The position numbers and the translations under genes are program-made. The notes under the pieces were generated by a model. It was not told the DNA's origin. It saw nothing but the letters and a program-made list of their open reading frames with translations, and did not search any database. DNA of 64,000 nt from Streptomyces erythrochromogenes (GTDB lineage Bacteria > Actinomycetota > Actinomycetes > Streptomycetales > Streptomycetaceae): NCBI RefSeq assembly GCF_036170895.1, contig NZ_CP108036.1:2046001-2110000 (forward strand), written 5' to 3'. This document shows, piece by piece, positions 44,929 to 53,575 of the stretch (the stretch's first letter is position 1; each line of letters starts with the position of its first letter).

Positions 44929-44997
44929 TGATCACCCGATGATCGATCGTGCGTCCGAATTGCCCGAATTGTTACTCACCAAATCGTGATCATTCTC

Positions 44998-45025
44998 TAA
45001 AGCCGGGCGGGTGACGTGCCGAAGG
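44998..45025 (+). promoter_or_regulatory. WhiG-type sigma factor promoter upstream of whiI-like gene
   Basis: TAAA at 44998-45001, a 16-base gap, then GCCGAAGG at 45018-45025. The WhiG/flagellar-type consensus is TAAA-N14-16-GCCGATAA, so six of eight -10 bases match. In S. coelicolor, whiI is known to depend on sigma WhiG. The start codon at 45104 would give a leader of about 70 bases with AGGAGG at 45093. Confidence 0.7.
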
Positions 45026-45103
45026 AGTCAGTGACCATCCGCACGGTTCGCACCGGCTTCCTTCCCCGAGCCGGCCGTCCCGCCACTCCCCCAGGAGGCC
45101 TAG

Positions 45104-45766
45104 GTGTCCGTTCTTCTCGAGCAGCCCGCAAGCCTGGTCGCCTACCGCCCGAACAAGCCGACGGCCATGGTCGTCGTGGCCGACCCGCGCGTCCGTTCCA
45201 CCGTGACCCGCCATCTGTGGGCCCTCGGAGTCCGTGACGTGATCGAGGCGTCGTCCATCGCGGAGGCCCGCCCCCGCGTCGGCAGCCCGCGCGACATCTG
45301 CGTGGCCGACGTACACCTGCCCGACGGTTCCGGTCTCACCCTGCTCTCCGAGACCCGTGCCGCAGGCTGGCCGAACGGCCTGGCCCTGTCCGCCGCCGAC
45401 GACATCGGCGCCGTGCGCAACGCCCTCGCGGGCGGCGTGAAGGGCTACGTCGTCACCGGTACGCGGACCAACATCGGGCTCCCCACCCGGCCCGGCGCCG
45501 CCCCCATCGGCGCTGCCGCCGCCCGTATGCACCGCCGCCCCCCGGGTGCCCCGAGCCACCCGGGCGGCTACCGGGAGCTCTCCGGCCGCGAGGTCGAGGT
45601 CCTGCGCCTCGTCGCGGAGGGCCAGTCCAACAAGGCCATCGGCGTCTCGATGGGCCTGTCCGCCCTGACCGTCAAGTCCCACCTCGCCCGCATCGCCCGC
45701 AAGCTGGGCACCGGTGACCGCGCGGGAATGGTCGCCGTGGCCCTGCGGACCGGGATCATCCACTGA
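45104..45766 (+). CDS. whiI: WhiI-like atypical response regulator
   Basis: 220 residues. An N-terminal receiver domain and a C-terminal LuxR/NarL helix-turn-helix (LSGREVEVLRLVAEGQSNKA at about 158-177, TVKSHLARIARKLG). The receiver pocket is incomplete: only one acid (D27 in VVVADPRVR) is left of the usual pair, phosphoacceptor position D69 remains, but the lysine after the last strand is T118 (GYVVTG). WhiI, needed for aerial hyphae to septate and spore, is known for such a broken pocket. Gene order (hemE, DUF3000, this gene, RNase D) and the WhiG-type promoter support the assignment. GTG 45104 has AGGAGG six bases upstream. Confidence 0.88.
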   Translation: MSVLLEQPASLVAYRPNKPTAMVVVADPRVRSTVTRHLWALGVRDVIEASSIAEARPRVGSPRDICVADVHLPDGSGLTLLSETRAAGWPNGLALSAADDIGAVRNALAGGVKGYVVTGTRTNIGLPTRPGAAPIGAAAARMHRRPPGAPSHPGGYRELSGREVEVLRLVAEGQSNKAIGVSMGLSALTVKSHLARIARKLGTGDRAGMVAVALRTGIIH

Positions 45767-45890
45767 GCACGGGCCGGAGCGCCCGGATAGACGTCCGGGA
45801 TACCCCCGGAAAACATCCCGCTTACTGATCGCGCCCGTCGACGGAACGTTCCGGCGACGGGCGCGTCGTATACACGGATACCCTTGACCG

Positions 45891-47174
45891 GTGACCGACG
45901 CCCAAGAGACCGCAGCAGACCTGCGCACCACCACCGGGGGCGGCCCCCCGGACGACGTCGTTGTTCCGCCCGGTGGGGTGCCGACTCCTTTGCTGGAGCC
46001 CCGCGAGGGGATTCCGCCGGTGGTCGCCGACGCGGACGCCCTCGCCGAGGTGGTCGCGGCCTTCGCCGCGGGCACCGGCCCCGTGGCCGTCGACGCCGAA
46101 CGCGCCTCCGGATACCGCTACGGCCAGCGCGCCTACCTCGTGCAGCTGCGCCGCGAGGGTGCCGGGTCAGCCCTCATCGACCCGGTGGGCTGCCCCGACC
46201 TGTCCGCACTGGGCGAGGCCCTCTCCGGCACCGAGTGGATCCTGCACGCCGCCACCCAGGACCTGCCGTGCCTGCGCGAAATAGGCATGGTTCCCACCTC
46301 GCTGTTCGACACCGAGCTGGCGGGCCGGCTCGCCGGCTTCCCGCGGGTCGGACTCGGCGCGATGGTCGAGAGCGTTCTCGGCTACGCCCTGGAGAAGGGC
46401 CACTCCGCCGTCGACTGGTCCACCCGCCCGCTGCCCGAGCCGTGGCTGCGCTACGCCGCCCTGGACGTGGAGCTGCTGGTGGACCTGCGGGACGCCCTGG
46501 AGAAGGAGCTGGACCGGCAGGGCAAGCTGGAGTGGGCCCGGCAGGAGTTCGACGCCATCGCCGCCGCTCCCCCGGCCCCGCCGCGCAAGGACCCCTGGCG
46601 CCGTACGTCCGGCATGCACAAGGTGCGCCGCCGTCGGCAGATGGCCGTCGTACGGGAGCTGTGGGAGTCCCGGGACCGGATCGCGCAGCGGCGCGACGTG
46701 TCGCCGGGCAAGGTGCTGGGCGACGCGGCGATCGTCGAGGCCGCGCTGGCCCTGCCGGCGAACGTGCACACCCTGTCGGCCCTGCCCGGCTACGGGCAGC
46801 GGATGGGCCGCCGCCAGCTCGACCAGTGGATGGCCGCCGTGGACCGGGCGAAGGCGCTGCCCGAGAACGAGCTGCCGCAGCCGGGTGCGACCCCGGCCGG
46901 CCCGCCCCCGCCGCGTTCCTGGGCCGACAAGGACCCGGCCGCCGCGGCCCGGCTGGCCGCGGCCCGCACCGCCGTCTCTGCGCTGGCGGAGCAGCTGAAC
47001 CTGCCCCAGGAGAACCTGATCACCCCGGACACGGTCCGCCGCCTGTGCTGGGAGCCCCCGCAGCGGCTGGAGGCGGACGCGGTGGCCCAGGCCCTGGCCC
47101 TGCACGGCGCCCGGCCGTGGCAGATCGAGCAGGTGACCCCGGTCCTGGTCACGGCCCTGGCGGCCACGGACTGA
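45891..47174 (+). CDS. rnd: Ribonuclease D-like 3'-5' exonuclease
   Basis: 427 residues. The DEDD exonuclease domain shows VAVDAERASGY (D and E), HAATQDLPCL (D) and LRYAALDVELLVDL (tyrosine-type last motif). An HRDC domain follows (KVRRRRQMAVVRELWESR through the C-terminus), as in RNase D, which trims the 3' ends of tRNAs and other RNAs. The first 45 residues are an unrelated Pro-rich extension. GTG 45891 is the start; the upstream sequence TACACGGATACCCTTG may be a -10 for a short leader. Terminated by the hairpin at 47194. Confidence 0.93.
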   Translation: MTDAQETAADLRTTTGGGPPDDVVVPPGGVPTPLLEPREGIPPVVADADALAEVVAAFAAGTGPVAVDAERASGYRYGQRAYLVQLRREGAGSALIDPVGCPDLSALGEALSGTEWILHAATQDLPCLREIGMVPTSLFDTELAGRLAGFPRVGLGAMVESVLGYALEKGHSAVDWSTRPLPEPWLRYAALDVELLVDLRDALEKELDRQGKLEWARQEFDAIAAAPPAPPRKDPWRRTSGMHKVRRRRQMAVVRELWESRDRIAQRRDVSPGKVLGDAAIVEAALALPANVHTLSALPGYGQRMGRRQLDQWMAAVDRAKALPENELPQPGATPAGPPPPRSWADKDPAAAARLAAARTAVSALAEQLNLPQENLITPDTVRRLCWEPPQRLEADAVAQALALHGARPWQIEQVTPVLVTALAATD

Positions 47175-47193
47175 CCCCTCCCGCACAGCGGCA

Positions 47194-47223
47194 GAGCCCC
47201 CGGCCCCCGGCCGGGGGCTCTTT
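47194..47223 (+). terminator. Intrinsic terminator after rnd
   Basis: A 12-bp stem (47194-47205 with 47209-47220), 3-base loop, then TTT. GC-rich stem followed by a short T run. Confidence 0.88.
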
Positions 47224-47394
47224 CGTCGCCCGCCTCGGCGGCGCGGTCCGAGTGTGACCTTCGCCGCTCCTCGGGGAGGGGGTGTGCACATTGGTTACCC
47301 GCAAGTAGCATGGTCGGGTGAGCGGGCGCTCAGCAACGTATGCCGAACGCACCCCCGCGCAGCAGTGCCATCCCGCACCTGGAGGAGAGCCAAC

Positions 47395-48621
47395 GTGCCT
47401 CGTACCGTCAGGGACGTCGTCTTCGTCGACGGCGTCCGCACCCCGTTCGGCAAGGCGGGCCCGAAGGGCATCTACAACGAGACCCGCGCCGACGATCTCG
47501 TCGTGAAGGCGATCCGGGAGCTGCTGCGCCGCAACCCGGACCTGGACCCCAAGAAGATCGACGAGGTCGCCATCGCCGCGACCACGCAGATCGGCGACCA
47601 GGGCCTGACGCTGGGCCGCACGGCCGGCATCCTCGCGGGTCTCCCGCAGTCCGTCCCGGGCTACTCCATCGACCGCATGTGCGCCGGCGCGCTGACCGCC
47701 GTGACCGCCGTCGCGGGCGGTGTGGCCTTCGGTGCGTACGACGTCGCCCTCGCCGGCGGTGTCGAGCACATGGGCCGCCACCCCATGGGCGAGGGCGTGG
47801 ACCCGAACCCGCGCTTCGTCTCCGAGAAGCTGGTCGACGAGTCCGCCCTGTTCATGGGCATGACCGCCGAGAACCTGCACGACCGGTACCCGACGATCAC
47901 CAAGCTCCGCGCCGACGAGTACGCCGTGCGCTCGCAGGAGAAGGCCGCCAAGGCGTACGCCGACGGCAAGATCCAGCAGGACCTGGTCCCGATCTCGGTG
48001 CGCAACACCAGCGAGGCCGCGGGCGAGACGGGCTGGGGCCTGGTCACCACCGACGAGCCGATGCGCCCGGGCACCACGCTGGAGAACCTGGCGAACCTGA
48101 AGACCCCGTTCCGTACGCACGGCCGGGTCACCGCGGGCAACGCCGCCGGTCTCAACGACGGTGCCACCGCCGCGATCATCGCGTCCGAGGACTTCGCCCG
48201 CGAGAACAACCTCACGGTCAAGATGCGCCTCGTCTCGTACTCCTTCGCGGGTGTCGAGCCGGAGGTCATGGGCTACGGCCCGATCCCGGCCACCGAGAAG
48301 GCCCTGGCCCAGGCCGGCCTGACCATCGACGACATCGGTCTCTTCGAGGTCAACGAGGCCTTCGCGGTCCAGGTCCTCGCGTTCCTGGAGCACTACGGCA
48401 TCGCCGATGACGACGCGCGCGTGAACCAGTACGGCGGCGCCATCGCCTTCGGCCACCCGCTGGCCTCCTCCGGCGTGCGCCTGATGACGCAGCTGGCCCG
48501 CCAGTTCGAGGAGCAGCCGCACGTCCGCTACGGCCTGACCACCATGTGCGTCGGCTTCGGCATGGGCGCCACGGTCATCTGGGAGAACCCGAACTTCAAC
48601 GCCGAGGGAGACTCCAAGTGA
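47395..48621 (+). CDS. fadA: Acetyl-CoA acetyltransferase, beta-oxidation thiolase
   Basis: 408 residues. The thiolase removes acetyl-CoA from 3-ketoacyl-CoA. The three catalytic regions are present: the acyl-accepting cysteine in SIDRMCAGALTAV, VNEAFAVQVLAF, and the C-terminal GGAIAFGHPLASSG plus TTMCVGFGMGATV with the second cysteine. GTG 47395 has GGAGGAGA upstream. Its TGA overlaps the GTG of fadB (GTGA), so the two subunits of the trifunctional complex are made together. Confidence 0.95.
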   Translation: MPRTVRDVVFVDGVRTPFGKAGPKGIYNETRADDLVVKAIRELLRRNPDLDPKKIDEVAIAATTQIGDQGLTLGRTAGILAGLPQSVPGYSIDRMCAGALTAVTAVAGGVAFGAYDVALAGGVEHMGRHPMGEGVDPNPRFVSEKLVDESALFMGMTAENLHDRYPTITKLRADEYAVRSQEKAAKAYADGKIQQDLVPISVRNTSEAAGETGWGLVTTDEPMRPGTTLENLANLKTPFRTHGRVTAGNAAGLNDGATAAIIASEDFARENNLTVKMRLVSYSFAGVEPEVMGYGPIPATEKALAQAGLTIDDIGLFEVNEAFAVQVLAFLEHYGIADDDARVNQYGGAIAFGHPLASSGVRLMTQLARQFEEQPHVRYGLTTMCVGFGMGATVIWENPNFNAEGDSK

Positions 48622-50747
48622 GCACCACCGCTGAGCTCCTGAAGGGCGCGGCCGAGCTGTTCCCGGACGAGGTCGTCACGTCCGCGCACGTCCGCCACCT
48701 GGACCTGCCGTTCGGCGCCGGGCGCTTCGCGCTCATCACGCTGGACAACGGCTTCGACCACACCAAGCCGACCACCTTCGGCCCGCAGTCCCTCGCCAAC
48801 CTGAACGCGGCGATCGACCTGGTCGAGCAGGAGGCCACCGCCGGCACCATCGTCGGCGCGGGCATCACCGGCAAGCCGTTCATCTTCGCGGTCGGCGCCG
48901 ACCTCAAGGGTGTCGAGCTGCTGAAGAAGCACGACGAGGCGCTCGCCATCGGCAAGGGCGGCCACGACGTCTTCAAGCGCCTCTCCGCGCTGGCCGTCCC
49001 GACCTTCGCGTACTACAACGGTGCGGCGATGGGCGGCGGCGTCGAGGTCGGTCTGCACTGCAGCTACCGCACCGTCTCGAAGGCCATCCCGGCCTTCTCG
49101 CTGCCCGAGGTCTTCCTCGGCCTGGTTCCCGGCTGGGGCGGCTGCGCCATCCTGCCGAACCTGATCGGCGCCGAGCGCGCGGTCTCGGTCATCATCGAGA
49201 ACTCGCTGAACCAGAACCGCCAGCTCAAGGGCAAGCAGGTCTTCGAGCTCGGCATCGCCGACGCGATCTTCGAGGGTGCGGACTTCCTGGAGCAGTCGCT
49301 CCTGTGGACCGCGAACGTCCTGAACGGCACCACCGAGGTCGTCCGCGACGAGATCGACCGCGGCGAGGCCTGGGACGCGGCCGTCGCCAAGGGCCGCTTC
49401 ATCGCGGACTCCAAGGTGCACGGCGCCGCTCCGGCCGCCTACCGCGCCCTGGACATCATCGCCGCGGCCAAGGACGGCGACCTCCAGGCCGGCTTCGACG
49501 CCGAGGACACGGCCCTGGCCGACCTCATCATGGGCGGCGAGCTGCGCTCGGGCATCTACGCCTTCAACCTGGTCCAGAAGCGCGCCAAGCGCCCGGCCGG
49601 TGCCCCGGACAAGTCCCTGGCCCGTCCGGTCACCAAGGTCGGCGTCGTCGGCGCGGGCCTGATGGCCTCGCAGCTGGCGCTGCTGTTCCTGCGCCGCCTG
49701 GAGGTGCCGGTCGTCCTCACCGACATCGACCAGGAGCGCGTGAACAAGGGTGTGGGCTACGTCCACGCCGAGATCCAGAAGCTGCTCGGCAAGGGCCGCA
49801 TCAGCCAGGACAAGGCCAACCGCCTGACCGCCCTGGTGACCGGTGTCCTGGACAAGGCCGAGGGCTTCGCGGACGCGGACTTCATCATCGAGGCCGTGTT
49901 CGAGGAGATGTCCGTCAAGCAGAAGGTGTTCGCGGAGGTCGAGGCGGTCGCCCCGGCGCACGCGATCCTCGCCACCAACACCTCCTCGCTGTCGGTGTCG
50001 GAGATGGCCGCGGGGCTCCAGCACCCGGAGCGCGTGGTCGGCTTCCACTTCTTCAACCCGGTCGCGATCCTCCCGCTGCTGGAGATCGTCCGCGGTGAGC
50101 AGACCGACGACGCCTCGCTGGCCACGGCCTTCGGTGTCGCCAAGAAGCTGAAGAAGACCGCGGTCCTCACCAAGGACGCCCCGGCGTTCGTCGTGAACCG
50201 CATCCTGACCCGCTTCATGGGCGAGATCCAGAACGTCATCGACGAGGGCACCCCGGTCGTCACGGCGGAGAAGGCCATCGAGCCGCTCGGCCTGCCGATG
50301 TCCCCGCTGGTGCTGCTGGAGCTCGTGGGCCCGGCGATCGGTCTGCACGTCTCCGAGACCCTGAACCGCTCCTTCCCCGAGCGCTTCACCGTCTCCCCGA
50401 ACCTCGCTGCGGTCGTCAAGGCCGGCAAGCGCGGCTTCTACGTCTACGATTCCGGCAAGCCGGAGCTGGACCCCGAGGTCGCCGCGCTCCTGGTCCAGGG
50501 CGACTCCGTCCTGACCGAGGAGCAGGTCCGGATCCGCGTCCTGGACGCGGTGGCGCAGGAGATCGGCCTGATGCTGGAGGAGGGTGTCGTGGCCGAGGCC
50601 CAGGACATCGACCTCTGCCTCATCACCGGTGCCGGCTGGCCCTTCCACCTGGGCGGCATCACGCCGTACCTGGACCGTGAGGGCGTCTCGGAGCGCGTGA
50701 ACGGCAAGAAGTTCCTCGCCCCCGGCATCGCGAGCGTCCCGGCGTAG
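48618..50747 (+). CDS. fadB: 3-hydroxyacyl-CoA dehydrogenase/enoyl-CoA hydratase FadB
   Basis: 709 residues, a fused bifunctional protein. Residues to about 310 form the enoyl-CoA hydratase domain (FAVGADLKGVELL, oxyanion GGGVEVGLHC), then an NAD-binding 3-hydroxyacyl-CoA dehydrogenase domain (VGVVGAGLMASQLAL, VGFHFFNPVAILPL with the catalytic histidine). With FadA it turns the fatty-acid beta-oxidation spiral. The GTG start overlaps the fadA stop, which fixes it. The hairpin at 50772 ends the operon. Confidence 0.95.
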   Translation: MSTTAELLKGAAELFPDEVVTSAHVRHLDLPFGAGRFALITLDNGFDHTKPTTFGPQSLANLNAAIDLVEQEATAGTIVGAGITGKPFIFAVGADLKGVELLKKHDEALAIGKGGHDVFKRLSALAVPTFAYYNGAAMGGGVEVGLHCSYRTVSKAIPAFSLPEVFLGLVPGWGGCAILPNLIGAERAVSVIIENSLNQNRQLKGKQVFELGIADAIFEGADFLEQSLLWTANVLNGTTEVVRDEIDRGEAWDAAVAKGRFIADSKVHGAAPAAYRALDIIAAAKDGDLQAGFDAEDTALADLIMGGELRSGIYAFNLVQKRAKRPAGAPDKSLARPVTKVGVVGAGLMASQLALLFLRRLEVPVVLTDIDQERVNKGVGYVHAEIQKLLGKGRISQDKANRLTALVTGVLDKAEGFADADFIIEAVFEEMSVKQKVFAEVEAVAPAHAILATNTSSLSVSEMAAGLQHPERVVGFHFFNPVAILPLLEIVRGEQTDDASLATAFGVAKKLKKTAVLTKDAPAFVVNRILTRFMGEIQNVIDEGTPVVTAEKAIEPLGLPMSPLVLLELVGPAIGLHVSETLNRSFPERFTVSPNLAAVVKAGKRGFYVYDSGKPELDPEVAALLVQGDSVLTEEQVRIRVLDAVAQEIGLMLEEGVVAEAQDIDLCLITGAGWPFHLGGITPYLDREGVSERVNGKKFLAPGIASVPA

Positions 50748-50771
50748 TCCGGGTCGTAGACGGCTGTTCGA

Positions 50772-50810
50772 CGGCCGGGCCCGCTCCCTCCGGGGGGCGG
50801 GCTCCGGCCG
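50772..50810 (+). terminator. Hairpin terminator after fadAB
   Basis: A GC-rich stem, 50772-50784 with 50797-50810, with one bulged base and a 12-base loop; it lies just after the fadB stop and before the promoter of the LCP gene. Confidence 0.75.
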
Positions 50811-50824
50811 TTCGAATACCTGTC

Positions 50825-50830
50825 TAAGAT
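50825..50830 (+). promoter_or_regulatory. -10 element of the LCP gene
   Basis: TAAGAT ends 8 bases before the ATG at 50839. This would give a leaderless transcript. No -35 is clear in the GC-rich hairpin just upstream. Confidence 0.5.
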
Positions 50831-50838
50831 TCACCCCC

Positions 50839-51879
50839 ATGACGGAAACGCACGCGCGGCCCAGGCGCCGCCGACGCCGCATTCTGCGGATCACCCTGCT
50901 GCTGGTCGCCGTGCTGATCCTGGGCGCGGCCGGGGCGGGCTGGTGGACGTACAGCCACCTCAACGACAACATCGACAGCGTCGACCTGGACCAGGCGATC
51001 GGGGACAACCGGCCCGCCAAGGTGGTCGCGAACGCGCAGAACGTCCTGGTGCTCGGCTCCGACTCGCGGGCCGGGGCCAACGGGGACCTCGACCACGGCT
51101 CCGTCAGCGGGGCCCGCTCGGACACCGCGATGCTGGTGCACATACCCGAGGGCCGGGCCAAGGCGACCGCGGTGAGCATCCCCCGCGACACCCTGGTCAC
51201 CCGGCCCGAGTGCAAGGACCGCGCCGGCAAGTCCGTGCCGTCCGCGAAGCGGGTCATGTTCAACTCCGTCTACTCGCTGGCCGGCCCGGCCTGTGTCGTC
51301 AACACCGTCGAGCAGATGTCCGGTGTGCGCGTGGACCACTTCGTCGAGGTGGACTTCGCCGGCTTCAAGGGCCTGGTGGACGCGCTGGGCGGGGTCACCG
51401 TCACCCTGGACAAGCCGATGAGCGGCGCCAAGGGCGGTCTGAAGCTCGACGCGGGCACGCACCGGCTGAACGGCACCGACTCGCTCAAGTTCGTCCGTAC
51501 CCGGTACGGCTACGGCGACGGCAGCGACCTCGGACGCATAGGCCTGCAGCAGCAGTTCATGCTGGCGATGCTGTCGGAGATCAAGAAGCAGGACGCCCTC
51601 GGCAATCCGGCGCGGCTCTACAAGCTCGCGGACGCCGGCACCAAGTCGCTGACCACGGACTCCGATCTGGCCTCGCTGACGGCGCTGTCCGACTTCGCGC
51701 AGAGCATGAAGGGCGTGAACCCGGAGACGATGGAGACCATCATGCTGCCGGTCGCCTACGACAAGGTGGACCCCAACCGCGTGGTCGTGGCCGAGCCGCA
51801 GGCCACCCAGCTGTGGGACGCCCTGCGCAAGGACGAGAAGGTCCCCGCCTCCGCGAAGGACTCCCCGGCCAAGGGCTGA
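50839..51879 (+). CDS. LytR-CpsA-Psr family cell-wall ligase
   Basis: 346 residues. A cytoplasmic Arg-rich tip (RPRRRRRRIL) and one membrane span (ITLLLVAVLILGAAGAGWWT) anchor the protein outside the cell. The LCP domain shows VLVLGSDSRAG, SDTAMLVHI, VSIPRDTLVT, VDHFVEVDFAGFKGLVDALG and KFVRTRYGYGDGSD, including the arginine and aspartate residues that bind the pyrophosphate lipid. Members attach teichoic-acid or glycan chains to peptidoglycan. Polymer not known. It faces the APC permease gene; a symmetrical hairpin lies between. Confidence 0.93.
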   Translation: MTETHARPRRRRRRILRITLLLVAVLILGAAGAGWWTYSHLNDNIDSVDLDQAIGDNRPAKVVANAQNVLVLGSDSRAGANGDLDHGSVSGARSDTAMLVHIPEGRAKATAVSIPRDTLVTRPECKDRAGKSVPSAKRVMFNSVYSLAGPACVVNTVEQMSGVRVDHFVEVDFAGFKGLVDALGGVTVTLDKPMSGAKGGLKLDAGTHRLNGTDSLKFVRTRYGYGDGSDLGRIGLQQQFMLAMLSEIKKQDALGNPARLYKLADAGTKSLTTDSDLASLTALSDFAQSMKGVNPETMETIMLPVAYDKVDPNRVVVAEPQATQLWDALRKDEKVPASAKDSPAKG

Positions 51880-51897
51880 CGGGTCCCGCGCACACGG

Positions 51898-51930
51898 AGC
51901 CGGCCGTACGGGTGACCCGTACGGCCGGCT
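51898..51930. terminator. Bidirectional terminator, LCP gene and permease gene
   Basis: A near-perfect 33-base palindrome (51898-51913 with 51915-51930, centre base 51914). A realistic fold is a 13-bp stem with a 7-base loop. Between convergent genes. Confidence 0.85.
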
Positions 51931-51957
51931 TCGGCGTTCGCGCGTCTGTCATTGTTC

Positions 51958-53457
51958 TCAGAACTTGGCGTCCGCGCCGACCTTGCCCAGACGGCTGTGC
52001 TGACGGCCGTAGAGGAAGTAGACGATGACGCCGATGCCCATCCAGATGCCGAATCGCGCCCAGGTCTCGGCCGGCAGGTTGAGCATCAGCCAGAACGAGG
52101 CCGCGATCGACAGGATCGGGACGACCGGCACCCACGGGGTGCGGAAGGACCGGTGCAGGTCGGGGCGGGTCTTGCGGAGGACGATGACACCGAGCGCGAC
52201 CACGACGAAGGCGAACAGGGTGCCGATGTTGACGAGTTCCGCGAGGCTCTCCAGGCTCGTGAAGCCCGCGACGATCGCGATGATCCCGCCGAGCAGGATG
52301 GTCGCCCGGTAGGGGGTGCGGTACTTCGGGTGCGTCACGGAGAAGACCCGGGGCAGGAGTCCGTCACGGCTCATGGCGAAGAACACACGGGTCTGGCCGA
52401 GCAGCAGGATCATGCACACGGTGATCAGCCCGACGGACGCGCCGAGACTGATCGCACCCGAGAAGAATGGCTGGTTCACCGATTTGAAGGCCTCGGCGAG
52501 CGGCGCGGTCGCGGACATCTCCGAGTACTTCTGCATGCCGGTGACCACGAGGGTCACCGCGACGTAGAGCACGGTGCAGATGAGCAGCGAGCCGAGGATG
52601 CCGCGCGGCATGTCCCGCTGGGGGTTCTTGGTCTCCTCGGCCGCCGTGGCCACCACGTCGAAGCCGATGAAGGCGAAGAAGATGAGCGAGGCCGCCGTGA
52701 AGATGCCCATGACGCCGAAGTTGGTGGGTTCGTAGCCGAAGAGCAGCTGGACCAGCGGCGAGTGCCAGCCGCTGACGCCCTCGGCCTGCGGCTGGGCCGG
52801 CGGGATGAACGGCGAGTAGTTGTCGGCCTTGATGAAGAACAGGCCCGCGATGATGACCAGCAGGACGACGGTCACCTTGATGGCGACGACGACGGCGGTG
52901 ATGCGCGCCGAGAGCTTCGTCCCGACGACCAGGATCCACGTCAGGACCAGGACCAGCAGGAACGCCAGCAGGTCGAAGTGGCCGCCGGCGTCTGGGCCGG
53001 ACAGGGAGGTCGGCAGGGTCCAGCCGAGGTTGGTGTCCATGAGGTGGCGCACGTAGCCGGACCAGCCGACGGCGACCACCGCCGTACCGAGCGCGAACTC
53101 GAGCACCAGGTCCCAGCCGATGATCCACGCGGGCAGCTCGCCGATGGAGGCGTAGCTGAAGGTGTACGCCGATCCGGCCACCGGCACGGTGGACGCGAAC
53201 TCGGCGTAGCAGAGCGCCGCGAGGGCGCAGACGATGCCCGCTGCCACGAAGGCGAGGGCGGTGGCGGGGCCGGCGTTGTTCCGGGCCGCGATGCCCGTCA
53301 GGACGAAGATGCCGGTGCCGATGATGACACCCACACCGAACACCGTCAGGTCCCAGGCGGAGAGCGACTTCCGGAGCGCGTGTTCCGGCTCCTCCGTGTC
53401 GCGGATGGACTGCTCCACCGTCTTGGTGCGGAAGGGGCTGTTCATATCCCTACTCAC
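51958..53457 (-). CDS. APC family amino-acid permease
   Basis: 499 residues with about 12 predicted membrane segments. The first segment holds WDLTVFGVGVIIGTGIFVLTG, whose G-S/V-G-I-I-G-T-G-I-F core is the APC substrate-binding loop. Members import amino acids or polyamines by proton or solute exchange. GTG 53457 has GGAGG 7 bases upstream and gives a short MNSPFRT-containing tail; ATG 53445 is the alternative. The leader from dxs onward holds a hairpin at 53493-53536. Substrate unknown. Confidence 0.9.
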   Translation of the reverse strand: MSRDMNSPFRTKTVEQSIRDTEEPEHALRKSLSAWDLTVFGVGVIIGTGIFVLTGIAARNNAGPATALAFVAAGIVCALAALCYAEFASTVPVAGSAYTFSYASIGELPAWIIGWDLVLEFALGTAVVAVGWSGYVRHLMDTNLGWTLPTSLSGPDAGGHFDLLAFLLVLVLTWILVVGTKLSARITAVVVAIKVTVVLLVIIAGLFFIKADNYSPFIPPAQPQAEGVSGWHSPLVQLLFGYEPTNFGVMGIFTAASLIFFAFIGFDVVATAAEETKNPQRDMPRGILGSLLICTVLYVAVTLVVTGMQKYSEMSATAPLAEAFKSVNQPFFSGAISLGASVGLITVCMILLLGQTRVFFAMSRDGLLPRVFSVTHPKYRTPYRATILLGGIIAIVAGFTSLESLAELVNIGTLFAFVVVALGVIVLRKTRPDLHRSFRTPWVPVVPILSIAASFWLMLNLPAETWARFGIWMGIGVIVYFLYGRQHSRLGKVGADAKF

Positions 53458-53492
53458 CGACGCACCTCCGAAACAGGTGTCGACGCACGCGA

Positions 53493-53536
53493 ACGGGCCG
53501 GGAGGCCCACTCCTCAAGAGTGATCTCCCGGCCCGT
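53493..53536 (-). terminator. Hairpin between dxs and the permease gene
   Basis: A 12-bp stem (53493-53504 with 53525-53536) with an inner CACTC/GAGTG pair in the loop. It follows the dxs stop on the minus strand and precedes the permease start by about 35 bases, so it may terminate dxs or fold in the permease leader. No T run was found. Confidence 0.55.
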
Positions 53537-53575
53537 GACGTGCAACCGCGCGGCGATCTAGTGGCCGGTAGCCGT

